Source: JAEYKI01 sp036679405 (GTDB lineage Bacteria > Bacillota > Clostridia > Christensenellales > Christensenellaceae). Taken from it: DNA of 64,000 nucleotides. The notes beneath the pieces were generated by a model. The model was not told the origin of the DNA and did not search any database. It saw nothing but the letters and a program-made list of their open reading frames with translations. Made by a program: the position numbers and the translations under genes. Positions 25,261 through 33,662 of this stretch are shown here, piece after piece (positions within the stretch are counted from its first letter, which is position 1; each line of letters opens with the position of its first letter). The stretch spans positions 1 to 64,000 of the forward strand of contig JAVBVZ010000013.1 of assembly GCA_036679405.1 (NCBI GenBank). The letters run 5' to 3'.

Positions 25261-26466
25261 ATGGTATACAGGAAACCCAGGAGGAGAACAAACAGGGCAA
25301 GACCGGGCAAGAAGTTCTACTTTTTTGTAGGCGGCTTGGCGGCGGGCGTGTTTTTGCTTCTCTTTTTTATTTTTAATGTTTCTACGGTGACGATCGAGTG
25401 GGGCAAAATTGATTTTGAAACGGAGCAGTCTACGGTTGTAGTTCGTGACGAACAGGTTTATAATGCCGAAAATTATGGGAAAGCTACATTCTTGGCTACC
25501 GAAGGCGAGAGAGTAGCAGAAGGCACTGCTATTGCAGAGGTCTATAAATGGGGCTACAACGACAAAATCATGAGTGATTTGCTTGAAACGCAGACCAAAA
25601 TTGAGCAGTACCAGGAGAATGACCTGCTTCGGGATGTGATTGACCAGGATTTAGAAGCCATCAACCAGAGTATTGCCGATAAGAGTGCCGAAATCAGCGC
25701 GATCATCAATGGGACCGAGCAGGGCGATTTGATTGAAGAAGAGAAGGCGTTGCGCCTGCTCATGGAAAACAAGCAAACATATCTGCATGATAAGGTGAAT
25801 GCAGACAGCCAGCTTGAGATCTACTATGAACAGGAAGCACAACTTTTAGAACGTGTGGAAAGCTGGCGGGAAACGGTAACGGCGCCGGCTGCCGGAGTGG
25901 TCAGCTTTTATTTTGACGGGTGTGAAGAACTCTTGAATGCGGATAACATTGAAGAGCTGACCATCAAAAATATTAATGATATCGTCAACGGGTCTGCTTT
26001 GGCCCAGACAACGGCTTCTGAAACGGAACGTCCGCTTTACCGGCTGGTGGATAACTATAAATGGTATCTTCTTATTGTTTCTGCCGATCCCATACAGGAA
26101 TTTGAAAGCGACAATGATTTTATGATTGTTTTTAAAGATTATGTTGATCAGCAATATACCGGAAAAGTTGTGGGGAAAAGGGAAGAAGAAGCCGGATTTA
26201 TTTATGCGATCGAAATAAACGATGATATAGGTCCGCTTTTAAACACGAGACGGGCAGATGCTACCATTCATACGGTGTTTGAGGGGATCAAAGTTCCATC
26301 CAAGTCGATCAAAACCGTGGAGAATGTCCAGGGGGTTTATCTGATCGAGGATAACGAAAAGACATTTATCCCGGTAAATGTGCTGATTGATCAGGACGGC
26401 TATTCTATTATCGAGCCGATCGACGGCAGCGATACCCTGCAGGCAGGACAGGAGATAGAGGAGTAA
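25261..26466 (+). CDS. HlyD-like membrane-anchored protein of the cell-division gene cluster
   Basis: A 401-residue protein with a highly basic N-terminus, one membrane anchor at about 22-42, a lipoyl half-motif, a coiled coil (about 100-200), a second half-motif (T-V-T-A-P-A-A-G-V-V) and a C-terminal beta-rich region. It resembles HlyD/membrane-fusion adaptors, but no transporter gene is adjacent. Instead it precedes yggS, sepF and divIVA, a position that HlyD-like proteins hold in many Clostridia. A link to envelope assembly is therefore inferred from context only. GGGAG precedes the ATG. Confidence 0.75.
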   Translation: MVYRKPRRRTNRARPGKKFYFFVGGLAAGVFLLLFFIFNVSTVTIEWGKIDFETEQSTVVVRDEQVYNAENYGKATFLATEGERVAEGTAIAEVYKWGYNDKIMSDLLETQTKIEQYQENDLLRDVIDQDLEAINQSIADKSAEISAIINGTEQGDLIEEEKALRLLMENKQTYLHDKVNADSQLEIYYEQEAQLLERVESWRETVTAPAAGVVSFYFDGCEELLNADNIEELTIKNINDIVNGSALAQTTASETERPLYRLVDNYKWYLLIVSADPIQEFESDNDFMIVFKDYVDQQYTGKVVGKREEEAGFIYAIEINDDIGPLLNTRRADATIHTVFEGIKVPSKSIKTVENVQGVYLIEDNEKTFIPVNVLIDQDGYSIIEPIDGSDTLQAGQEIEE

Positions 26467-26469
26467 TTC

Positions 26470-27153
26470 ATGATCAGTGACCGGATACAGGAAGTTTATG
26501 CGAATATCGAGAAATGCGCGCTTCAGGCCGGGAGAGACCCACAAGAGATAACGCTGGTTGCGGTAACCAAAACGAAGCCTGTTTCCGTTATTGAAGAAGC
26601 CTATGATGCAGGCCTGAAAGTGTTTGGCGAAAACCGAGTGCAGGAATTTTTGGAGAAAAAAGACGCCCTGCCTGCCGACGTGAAATGGAATTTGATAGGC
26701 AGGTTGCAAACGAATAAAGTTAAGTATATAATAAACAATATATGGATGCTTCATTCTCTGGATAGACTATCCCTTGCGGAAGAGATTGAAAAACAGTGCA
26801 AAAATAAAGATTGCAATATGCGTGTTCTTTTGCAGGTAAACGTGGCCGGAGAGGATACAAAAGCTGGGTTTTCCCCGGCGGAAATTATGGATGCAGCCGA
26901 AAAGATTGCACGGTTAAAAAGAATTCGGGTTGAGGGACTGATGACCATTGCTCCGTATACAGACGACAAGAATTATTTGCGCAAAGTTTTTGCGCAAACC
27001 AGGAAAATATATGAAAAAATTGCAGACGAAAGATTTGAAGGTTTTGATTTGAAATATTTATCTATGGGAATGTCAAACGATTACTGCGAAGCTGTGCTGG
27101 AAGGCGCCAATATGCTGAGAGTAGGAACGGCAATCTTTGGGGATAGGGGTTAA
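26470..27153 (+). CDS. yggS: YggS/PROSC-family pyridoxal-5-phosphate homeostasis protein
   Basis: A 227-residue PLP-binding TIM-barrel protein. The PLP lysine is K34 in A-V-T-K-T-K-P, matching E. coli YggS K36. The later motifs F-G-E-N-R-V-Q-E-F and M-G-M-S-N-D-Y are conserved in the family. It regulates free PLP and amino-acid pools, and in Gram-positives is encoded beside sepF. It starts 3 bases after the preceding gene and is followed by sepF after 24 bases. Confidence 0.95.
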   Translation: MISDRIQEVYANIEKCALQAGRDPQEITLVAVTKTKPVSVIEEAYDAGLKVFGENRVQEFLEKKDALPADVKWNLIGRLQTNKVKYIINNIWMLHSLDRLSLAEEIEKQCKNKDCNMRVLLQVNVAGEDTKAGFSPAEIMDAAEKIARLKRIRVEGLMTIAPYTDDKNYLRKVFAQTRKIYEKIADERFEGFDLKYLSMGMSNDYCEAVLEGANMLRVGTAIFGDRG

Positions 27154-27177
27154 ATCAACCTGAAAGGGGCAATTGTA

Positions 27178-27666
27178 ATGAGTAAGTTTGGGAAAAAATT
27201 TCTGTCATTCATAGGTTTTGAAGATATGGAGGGTGAGGAAGAAATGTATTTTGAAGATGATGAGAATCTGCAAGAAGACATGATCGACTTCAATGAGGAG
27301 ACGTATGAACAACAGGAAGATGAAAAGCAGCGCTTTGGCAAAAAAAATTCCGGGAAGATCGTAGGACTTCCGGACGCGGGGAAAGTGCGGGTGCTGATTT
27401 ACAAACCGCTTTCTTATGAAGATACACAAAGCATTATTGACAACCTGAAGGAAAGAAAGTCTATTGTGGTCAATCTGGATGAGTTGGAAGTAGGCGTTGC
27501 ACAGCGCATTTTAGATTTTATCAGCGGTGCGGTGTATGCACTTAACGGCAATATCCGTAAGGCCGCCAGAAATATTTTTGTGGTAGCGCCTTTTAATGTA
27601 GACTTGACCACGAACGCCTCTGAGGCGGGCGATGATTATGCGTTTAAATATGTTGACAGGGAATAA
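27178..27666 (+). CDS. sepF: Cell division protein SepF
   Basis: A 162-residue cytosolic FtsZ-binding protein that tethers and bundles FtsZ at the septum. The N-terminus is an amphipathic membrane-binding helix, followed by an acidic, Glu-rich linker (about 20-60), and the globular SepF domain (about 65-155) with R-K-S-I-V-V-N-L-D and F-I-S-G-A-V-Y-A-L-N-G. Position between yggS and divIVA agrees with the conserved Gram-positive division cluster. Confidence 0.95.
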   Translation: MSKFGKKFLSFIGFEDMEGEEEMYFEDDENLQEDMIDFNEETYEQQEDEKQRFGKKNSGKIVGLPDAGKVRVLIYKPLSYEDTQSIIDNLKERKSIVVNLDELEVGVAQRILDFISGAVYALNGNIRKAARNIFVVAPFNVDLTTNASEAGDDYAFKYVDRE

Positions 27667-27697
27667 AAATAAAAAAAATAAATAGGGGGATTATCCG

Positions 27698-28372
27698 ATG
27701 CCGTTAACGCCAAAGCAAATACTGGACAAGGAATTCAATAAAAAATTCAAAGGCTACGATACCGAAGAGGTAGACGTGTTCTTAGATGAAGTCATAAAAG
27801 ATTTTGATGCAATCATAAAAGATAAAGAAGCCCTTCAGACAGAGAAAGACGAGATTGAAAAAAAATACAATGCGATTAAAGAACGCATAGAAAAGTTGGA
27901 CCTTGCGGAAGAACGGGTGATGAATACGGTTCTTGCGGCACAAAGAAATGCCCAGATGTATATTTCAAAAATTGAAGTGCAGGCGCAGGGGATTATGGAA
28001 GCGGCTACCAAGAATGCGAAATCTATTATTGAGGGCGCGCAGATAAAAATGGAAAATGCCCGTACCGAGCTTATGAAATACGAACAGCTTTTAAACGAGT
28101 ACAAGCAGCGCTTCAGGGCATTTCTTGATGAACAGTACAACATTATGGACAATAAGGTGGAAGAAGTTGAGATTACAAAGTCCGTTGCCGAGATCAGCAA
28201 ATACATCAATAAGCTTACCATGGATATGACCGATATTGATGAAACATACCAGAAGCTCAACGTAGAAGATATTTTGAAAAGCAAAGATATGGATATGGCT
28301 GAGGAAGAGCCTATTCCATTCAAAAAATCTGAAGAGATCAAAATATTGGTGGATGAATTGGGCGAGGAGTAA
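27698..28372 (+). CDS. divIVA: Cell-pole/division scaffold DivIVA
   Basis: A 224-residue coiled-coil protein that recognises curved membrane at poles and septa. The N-terminal lipid-binding domain starts with L-T-P-K-Q-I-L and F-K-G-Y-D-x-E-E-V-D-V-F-L-D, close to the DivIVA/GpsB pattern. The rest is predicted coiled coil, acidic at the end. AGGGGG precedes the ATG; a terminator follows, closing the division operon. Confidence 0.95.
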   Translation: MPLTPKQILDKEFNKKFKGYDTEEVDVFLDEVIKDFDAIIKDKEALQTEKDEIEKKYNAIKERIEKLDLAEERVMNTVLAAQRNAQMYISKIEVQAQGIMEAATKNAKSIIEGAQIKMENARTELMKYEQLLNEYKQRFRAFLDEQYNIMDNKVEEVEITKSVAEISKYINKLTMDMTDIDETYQKLNVEDILKSKDMDMAEEEPIPFKKSEEIKILVDELGEE

Positions 28373-28387
28373 CCGAGCATACGCGTA

Positions 28388-28416
28388 AATGCCTCTTTTA
28401 AAGAGGCATTTTTTTT
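28388..28416 (+). terminator. Intrinsic terminator after divIVA
   Basis: Stem AATGCCTCTTT / AAAGAGGCATT with almost no loop in excess, followed by a T-run. Confidence 0.85.
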
Positions 28417-28554
28417 ACGGAGGCCCTGAAAAGCCATAAGATATTTTAAGGTATACCCGCCTGTTTGTTGTTTGCAGCGAGATTGCAGGCAAGAGTGCCT
28501 TTATATCACTGAATCTATTTTTTTTGAGTGTATTTTGAATGATGGGAGATATTT

Positions 28555-29049
28555 ATGCTGATAGAAATTATTATTATTGGCGGAATTGTGCTTTTTGACC
28601 AGCTTGTAAAAGTGGCGGCAGCCAATGCCCTGCCGGCCTTGCCCGGAAACACATTTGTTTTTATACCCGGCTTTGCAAGTTTTACTTACATGCAAAATAC
28701 AGGTGCGGCTTTCAGCCTTTTTTCAAACGCAACATGGCTCCTTACAGTTCTGTCCATGGTACTGGCTGCAGGATTGTTTGTTGTTCTGTATAAAACGCGT
28801 AAGGTGCATTCCGTTTTATTGAAGCTTTCCCTTATGTTTATTATTGGAGGCGCGATCGGAAATATTATTGACCGTATTTTTCTGGGGTATGTGCGGGATA
28901 TGATTGAATTTACTTTTGTTAATTTTGCCGTATTCAATGTGGCGGACAGCTTTGTTACGATTGGGGCTGTACTGTTGGGTATTTATTTGCTGTTTTACTG
29001 GGATAAGGATAAAAAAGGAAGGCAAATGAAAAATGATTCTCATTGCTGA
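28555..29049 (+). CDS. lspA: Lipoprotein signal peptidase (signal peptidase II)
   Basis: A 164-residue membrane aspartyl protease with four transmembrane helices that cleaves before the lipidated cysteine of prolipoproteins. The catalytic aspartates are D106 in N-I-I-D-R and D131 in N-V-A-D-S, in the expected motifs; the N-x-G-A-A-F motif is also present (N-T-G-A-A-F-S). It overlaps rluD by 17 bases, as in many bacteria. Works after Lgt. Confidence 0.96.
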   Translation: MLIEIIIIGGIVLFDQLVKVAAANALPALPGNTFVFIPGFASFTYMQNTGAAFSLFSNATWLLTVLSMVLAAGLFVVLYKTRKVHSVLLKLSLMFIIGGAIGNIIDRIFLGYVRDMIEFTFVNFAVFNVADSFVTIGAVLLGIYLLFYWDKDKKGRQMKNDSHC

Positions 29050-29950
29050 CGAAGAACTGATTATCTGCGCGAAAGAGGATGCGAAGCGGCTGGATGTTTT
29101 TTTGAGCGAAAAAAGTGATTTGACGCGTTCAAATATAAAGAATCTGATTGGACTTGGAAAGGTTACCGTAAACGGGCGACAGGTCAAAGCCGGACAAAAG
29201 ATTTCAGCCGGCGATGAAGTGCGCATCGTTATGCAGCCCGAGCCTTCTTCTGAAATTTTTCCCCAGGATATCCCGATCGATATTGTATACCAGGATCAGG
29301 ATATGGCGGTGGTGAACAAACCCCAGGGAATGGTGGTCCATCCCGCCGCAGGAAATGAAAAAGATACGCTGGTAAACGCGCTTTTATTTTCTTTGAAAGA
29401 CCTTTCGGGCATCGGCGGAAAAGTTCGTCCGGGAATTGTGCATCGTTTGGACAAAGATACATCCGGACTGCTGGTGGTGGCAAAGAATAATGATGCACAT
29501 TTAAATTTAAGCGAGCAGATCAAAACAAAAAAAGCACGGCGTATTTACCGGGCACTGGTGGTTGGAAATATAAAGGACGAGGAAGGAAGGGTAGATCTGC
29601 CTATTGGGCGGCACAGGACAGACCGCAAAAAAATGGCGGTTGTCCGGGAGGGCCGCCGGGCGGTAACGGAGTACCGTGTCATTGAACGATTTGGCAGGTA
29701 TACTTATATTGAGTGCGCGCTGGAAACAGGAAGGACGCATCAGATTCGCGTACATATGAAACAGCTTGGACATCCGGTGGTAGGAGATGAAAAATACGGG
29801 AAAAGCAAAAATGAGTGGGGGCATAAAGGACAATTTTTGCATGCATATCAACTGGGCCTATATTCTCCTTCTACGGGGGAATACATGCAGTTCACAGCGC
29901 CGTTGCCCGAATATTTTGAGGAGGCACTCAGCAAGCTGCGCAGCCGATAA
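29033..29950 (+). CDS. rluD: 23S rRNA pseudouridine synthase of the RluD family
   Basis: A 305-residue RNA-modifying enzyme. An S4 RNA-binding domain (about 15-75) precedes the catalytic domain with the active-site aspartate D140 in H-R-L-D-K-D-T-S-G and the later G-R-T-H-Q-I-R-V-H. It would isomerise uridines in 23S rRNA. The ATG lies within the lspA end and has GGAAGG upstream, so translation is coupled. RluD versus the paralogous YlyB-type cannot be separated by eye. Confidence 0.93.
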   Translation: MILIADEELIICAKEDAKRLDVFLSEKSDLTRSNIKNLIGLGKVTVNGRQVKAGQKISAGDEVRIVMQPEPSSEIFPQDIPIDIVYQDQDMAVVNKPQGMVVHPAAGNEKDTLVNALLFSLKDLSGIGGKVRPGIVHRLDKDTSGLLVVAKNNDAHLNLSEQIKTKKARRIYRALVVGNIKDEEGRVDLPIGRHRTDRKKMAVVREGRRAVTEYRVIERFGRYTYIECALETGRTHQIRVHMKQLGHPVVGDEKYGKSKNEWGHKGQFLHAYQLGLYSPSTGEYMQFTAPLPEYFEEALSKLRSR

Positions 29951-29963
29951 AGGCCCGGATGCT

Positions 29964-30455
29964 TTATTTAAGAGCACGTATGATTTCCCGGACACAGCCT
30001 TCGATGTCAATCTTGGCACAGTGTACGGCGATATCGCCGTATTTTTCATATAAAGGAACCCTTTCCGCATATACGTCTGCAAGACTTTTTCCTTCTGCTA
30101 TGACAATTCCTCGTCCGGTAATGTTAGCAAGCCTGCTTTGGATTTCTTTAAAAGGAACATCCAAGTAAACAATTTTTCCGGATTGTTTTAAAAAATCCAT
30201 GGCCTTTTTTGAATAAACGACACTTCCGCCGGTCGCGATAACGCTGTCTTTCAAGGTAAGGGAGCATATGACGCCCTCTTCAAGCTTAAGAAACGTTTCG
30301 GATCCTTTTGTATCTATGATTTCCTGCAGTAAGCTGCCCGTTTTTTGCTGAATTAAAATGTCGGTATCTGTGAAATCCATTCCGAGTGTCTTGGCGAGCA
30401 GGACACCCAGGGTGCTTTTTCCCGCACCGGACATTCCGATGAGTATGATGTTCAT
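29964..30455 (-). CDS. aroK: Shikimate kinase
   Basis: A 163-residue P-loop kinase that phosphorylates shikimate in aromatic amino-acid synthesis. Walker A is G-M-S-G-A-G-K-S-T at 8-16, followed by F-T-D-T-D (shikimate and magnesium binding) and the lid region G-R-G around residue 116. G-G-S-V-V at 77-81 corresponds to the conserved G-G-G. It is convergent with rluD and lies 13 bases after a membrane-protein gene on the same strand. No other aro genes are nearby. Confidence 0.93.
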   Translation of the reverse strand: MNIILIGMSGAGKSTLGVLLAKTLGMDFTDTDILIQQKTGSLLQEIIDTKGSETFLKLEEGVICSLTLKDSVIATGGSVVYSKKAMDFLKQSGKIVYLDVPFKEIQSRLANITGRGIVIAEGKSLADVYAERVPLYEKYGDIAVHCAKIDIEGCVREIIRALK

Positions 30456-30468
30456 GTGGTGTCTCCTT

Positions 30469-31200
30469 TCAATAAAGGGGCAGGATGCTCAGCGCGATCA
30501 GAAACATGCCGGTGAAATAAGTGATCCAGTTCAGATTCGCATGAAGGCGGCGGCCGGAGTGGTAGTTCCACAGGCCAAGCAAAATATCCGATATAAGAAA
30601 CAAAGAAGCGCCCGCCGCAAAAACCCCTGAAGACAATGAGGGATGAAAGAGAACGCTTTGAAGGGCCTTGGCCGTCATAAAAGTAATCAGGACGGTGTAT
30701 GCCGATAAAACGTTTTTTTCTTTGCCAAGCTGCCAGTTTTGTTTTTTCATGACTGAAAGCAGCGGCAGCATAACCGTAATGGTTATCACGATCACGGTTA
30801 TGACACCCCAAAGACCAGGCGGATACAGGAAGAAAAGCCCAAGAATCAAAAAAATCTGCGTTGCCGAAAAGCATAGGATCCCGGCAATGTATTTTTTTGT
30901 ATCCCGTTTTATGTACTGCAGAAAATAATCGCCCGGCAGAGCTGCAAAAAGCCCAAGCAAAATCCATATATGTGTCGTAGGAAGGGTAGCTGAACGGTAA
31001 GGTGCGAAGATCAGATACCAGTAAGAGATGCCCCCTACCGTGCAAAAGAGAGCGGACAATGTGAGTTTAATACCGGTGGCGCGTCTGAAGCCGCCTGTTG
31101 GGCTGTTTTTTCTTTCCGCCCAAAGGTATATGCAAAGCAATGTTGCATATGCGCCCGCGCAGAGCGCGGATATGATTGTGATGAGCCGATCATCCATCAT
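30469..31200 (-). CDS. YhhN-like integral membrane protein (lysoplasmalogenase family)
   Basis: A 243-residue protein with about eight transmembrane helices. The conserved family aspartates are seen in L-P-G-D-Y-F-L and in F-L-I-S-D-I-L-L-G. In animals TMEM86 members hydrolyse lysoplasmalogens; the bacterial function is mostly unknown, although YhhN-type hydrolases exist and many anaerobic Clostridia contain plasmalogens. It precedes aroK by 13 bases on the same strand. The first or second codon may be the start. Confidence 0.75.
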   Translation of the reverse strand: MMDDRLITIISALCAGAYATLLCIYLWAERKNSPTGGFRRATGIKLTLSALFCTVGGISYWYLIFAPYRSATLPTTHIWILLGLFAALPGDYFLQYIKRDTKKYIAGILCFSATQIFLILGLFFLYPPGLWGVITVIVITITVMLPLLSVMKKQNWQLGKEKNVLSAYTVLITFMTAKALQSVLFHPSLSSGVFAAGASLFLISDILLGLWNYHSGRRLHANLNWITYFTGMFLIALSILPLY

Positions 31201-31307
31201 TTTATCCTCCGCCTGTTATTTTATTTTAATAAGTTTTCTTTGCAATAATAGTAACATATCTGCCGGCTCTGCGTCCATGTCGGGGCAGGCAGGTAGGTAA
31301 AAAAAAG

Positions 31308-31336
31308 TTGATTATACTATGATGTTTTGCTATAAT
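31308..31336 (+). promoter_or_regulatory. Promoter of the pyrimidine operon
   Basis: TTGATT at 31308-31313 and a perfect TATAAT at 31331-31336 with 17-base spacing and an extended TG element. Transcription would begin near 31343, about 30 bases before the leader peptide. Confidence 0.85.
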
Positions 31337-31373
31337 ATCATGTAAATATAAACAAATTGCACAGGAGGAAAAT

Positions 31374-31463
31374 ATGATTCTGCCCAAACCGGTAAAAAGT
31401 TTATATGAACATGCAGGGGCGCCGTCATTTTTTCAATTTGGAGGAAACCTTATTCAGCCTTGA
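31374..31463 (+). CDS. pyr operon leader peptide (29 aa)
   Basis: A 29-codon frame with a strong AGGAGG site 5 bases before its ATG. Codons include Ser-Phe-Phe-Gln-Phe encoded by a U-rich run (six U at 31428-31433, three at 31437-31439). The TGA stop is the first three bases of the right arm of the terminator hairpin just downstream. A ribosome finishing the leader would therefore cover and open the hairpin. The layout parallels the E. coli pyrBI leader (U-tract pause, translated leader reaching into the attenuator). Reading frame and sites are seen; function as a UTP sensor is inferred. Confidence 0.7.
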   Translation: MILPKPVKSLYEHAGAPSFFQFGGNLIQP

Positions 31464-31480
31464 ATGGGGTTTTTGTTTTA
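31445..31480 (+). terminator. Transcription attenuator of the pyr operon
   Basis: A 12-bp stem (AAACCTTATTCA / TGAATGGGGTTT with two G-U pairs, 4-base loop) is followed by TTGTTTTA. It lies between the pyr promoter and pyrC, so it can only act as an attenuator. The leader peptide stop codon overlaps its right arm. Confidence 0.8.
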
Positions 31481-31492
31481 TAAAGGGGAACT

Positions 31493-32755
31493 ATGAAATT
31501 ACTGATTAAAAACGGAACCATTGTCCGGACGGGCCGGCGTGCGGATATATGGATACGGGATAAAAAAATAGAAAAGATTGCCCCCGACATTCGTGAAACT
31601 GCCGACCGGACGGTTGATGCAGAGGGGCTGCACATATATACGGGATTCACGGATATGCATTGCCATCTGCGTGAACCGGGCCAGACCAGGAAAGAAGATA
31701 TCCTTTCGGGGACGCGGGCAGCTGCCGCCGGTGGTTTTACGCAAATCTGCTGTATGCCCAACACAACGCCGCCGGTGGATACGCCGGATGCGGTGCGCTA
31801 TATTTTAAGCAGAGAGCGCGTGGTAAAGGTCAGTCCCGTCGCGTGTATAACCCGCTTGCAAAAGGGGGAAGAACTGACGGATTTTGCAGCCTTGCATAAA
31901 GCCGGCGCCATTGCTTTTTCGGACGACGGACTGCCGGTTGGGGATTCGGGCGTTATGAAAAAAGCCCTGAAAACAGCGCGGCATATCGGCGTGCGGCTGT
32001 TGCTGCATGAGGAGGACTTAAGCCTTAGAGCGGACGGCGCCGCTAACGAAGGCGCGTGCGCGCGGGCCGCAGGAATAAAAGGCATACCCAAGAGCGCGGA
32101 GGAAGTTATGACTGCGCGGGATATTATTTTGGCGGAAGAAACCGGGTGCCCGCTCCATATCTGCCATGTTTCTACCAGCGGGAGCGTCCGGATGATACGG
32201 GATGCAAAGAAACGGGGCGTCCTTGTTACCTGTGAGACCGCTCCGCATTACTTCAGCCTGGACGACAGTGCGGTCAGCACGGGAAACCCGAACATGAAAG
32301 TAAATCCGCCTCTTCGGTCACAAGAGGATGTCAGGGCTATTCGCCAGGGGATTGCAGACGGGACGATTGACGCCATTGCGACCGACCATGCGCCGCATGC
32401 CGAAGAAGATAAGGCCGGCGGATTTATGAAAGCGGCGTTTGGACTGATTGGTTTTGAAACGGCCTATTCTCTGGGAATGATGTATCTGGTGCATGCCGGA
32501 TTAATTACAGAGCAAAGGCTGGAGTTGCTGATGAGTGTGCGGCCGAGGGAAATCCTTGGCCTCGGAGGGGAACTTGAAGAAGGGGAAACCGCAGACATCA
32601 CGATTTGCGATCCTGAGCAAGAATATGTTTATGATTTGAGTTCGGTTGTTTCCCGGTCTAAAAATTCTCCTTTTTTGGGCAGAAAGATGGTCGGCCGCGT
32701 GTGCTATACCATAGTGGATGGAGGAATTGTATATGATAGATACGCTGATAACTAA
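31493..32755 (+). CDS. pyrC: Dihydroorotase, class I
   Basis: A 420-residue zinc amidohydrolase that cyclises carbamoyl-aspartate to dihydroorotate. Metal motif D-M-H-C-H-L-R-E-P-G is at about residues 57-66, further zinc histidines lie in C-H-V-S and the catalytic aspartate in A-T-D-H-A-P-H. The P-N-T-T-P loop and the C-terminal N-S-P-F-L-G motif are those of class I enzymes. It starts 12 bases after the attenuator and overlaps pyrF by 23 bases. Confidence 0.95.
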   Translation: MKLLIKNGTIVRTGRRADIWIRDKKIEKIAPDIRETADRTVDAEGLHIYTGFTDMHCHLREPGQTRKEDILSGTRAAAAGGFTQICCMPNTTPPVDTPDAVRYILSRERVVKVSPVACITRLQKGEELTDFAALHKAGAIAFSDDGLPVGDSGVMKKALKTARHIGVRLLLHEEDLSLRADGAANEGACARAAGIKGIPKSAEEVMTARDIILAEETGCPLHICHVSTSGSVRMIRDAKKRGVLVTCETAPHYFSLDDSAVSTGNPNMKVNPPLRSQEDVRAIRQGIADGTIDAIATDHAPHAEEDKAGGFMKAAFGLIGFETAYSLGMMYLVHAGLITEQRLELLMSVRPREILGLGGELEEGETADITICDPEQEYVYDLSSVVSRSKNSPFLGRKMVGRVCYTIVDGGIVYDRYADN

Positions 32756-33650
32756 GATTATGGATACGGGCTCTCCCGTTTGCGTCGGGATGGACACAAA
32801 ACTGGATTATGTTCCAAAGGATTTTTTAAGAGGGGACAATTCAGACCTTCTTGCATTTGCGACCCGGAATGTTTTTGAATTCAACCGGGCCATTATTGAT
32901 AAAATAGCAGATATTGTGCCTTGTGTGAAAGTGCAGAGCGCTTATTACGAATTGTACGGATACCGGGGCGTGGAGGTTTTTTACAAGACGATCCAGTATG
33001 CCAAAGAAAAAGGCCTGGTGGTCATTGCGGATGTCAAACGAAACGATATCGGGTCGACGGCGGCGGCGTATTCCAGTGCGTATTTAGGACGGGTAAGAAT
33101 AAAAGGAGAGGAAGTTGCGCCCTTCGATGCGGATTTTGTTACGGTGAACGCATATCTTGGAACCGACGGCGTAAAACCTTTTTTAAATGACTGCAGCCAA
33201 TACAAGAAGGGAATCTTTATTCTGGTGAAGACATCCAACCCTTCTTCCGGAGAACTGCAGGATATGGATGCCGGCGGTGAGAAGGTTTTCGAACACATGG
33301 CGGATATGGTGGAAGCGTGGGGAAGCGGCATGATCGGCAAATACGGGTATTCTTCGGTAGGAGCGGTGGTTGGAGCAACTTATCCGGGACAGGCGAAATC
33401 GCTTAGGGAAAAACACAAAAGCATATTTATGCTGATTCCGGGTTACGGTGCGCAGGGAGCGACCGCGCATGATATACTGCCGAATTTTGATGAAAAAGGG
33501 CTGGGGGGAATAGTGAATTCGTCCAGAGCGATCCTGACAGCCTACCAAAAAGAAGCCTACCAGCATTTGAATTTTGCGGATGCAGCCCGAGCGGCCGCAC
33601 TGGATATGAAAAAAGATATTATGAACGCTTTGCAAAGCGTCTGCAAATAA
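32733..33650 (+). CDS. pyrF: Orotidine-5-phosphate decarboxylase, type 2
   Basis: A 305-residue enzyme performing the last step to UMP. The length (about 300 rather than 230) and the core D-V-K-R-N-D-I-G-S-T-A mark the type 2 (longer) OMP decarboxylases. V-G-A-T-Y-P and I-P-G-Y-G-A-Q-G-A complete the phosphate-binding part. The start at 32733 is preceded by GGAGG 8 bases upstream, inside pyrC; the in-frame ATG at 32718 lies before that site. Confidence 0.93.
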   Translation: MIDTLITKIMDTGSPVCVGMDTKLDYVPKDFLRGDNSDLLAFATRNVFEFNRAIIDKIADIVPCVKVQSAYYELYGYRGVEVFYKTIQYAKEKGLVVIADVKRNDIGSTAAAYSSAYLGRVRIKGEEVAPFDADFVTVNAYLGTDGVKPFLNDCSQYKKGIFILVKTSNPSSGELQDMDAGGEKVFEHMADMVEAWGSGMIGKYGYSSVGAVVGATYPGQAKSLREKHKSIFMLIPGYGAQGATAHDILPNFDEKGLGGIVNSSRAILTAYQKEAYQHLNFADAARAAALDMKKDIMNALQSVCK

Positions 33651-33662
33651 TTAGGAGAGAAT

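Noticed and set aside
30452..31045. An alternative minus-strand frame inside the YhhN-like gene
   Set aside because: Its product is rich in Arg, His, Phe and Cys with no domain, whereas the frame 30469-31200 gives clean transmembrane helices and family motifs.
31337..31492. A PyrR-binding loop in the pyr leader
   Set aside because: The consensus stem-loop was not seen; leader space is filled by a small reading frame and a terminator.
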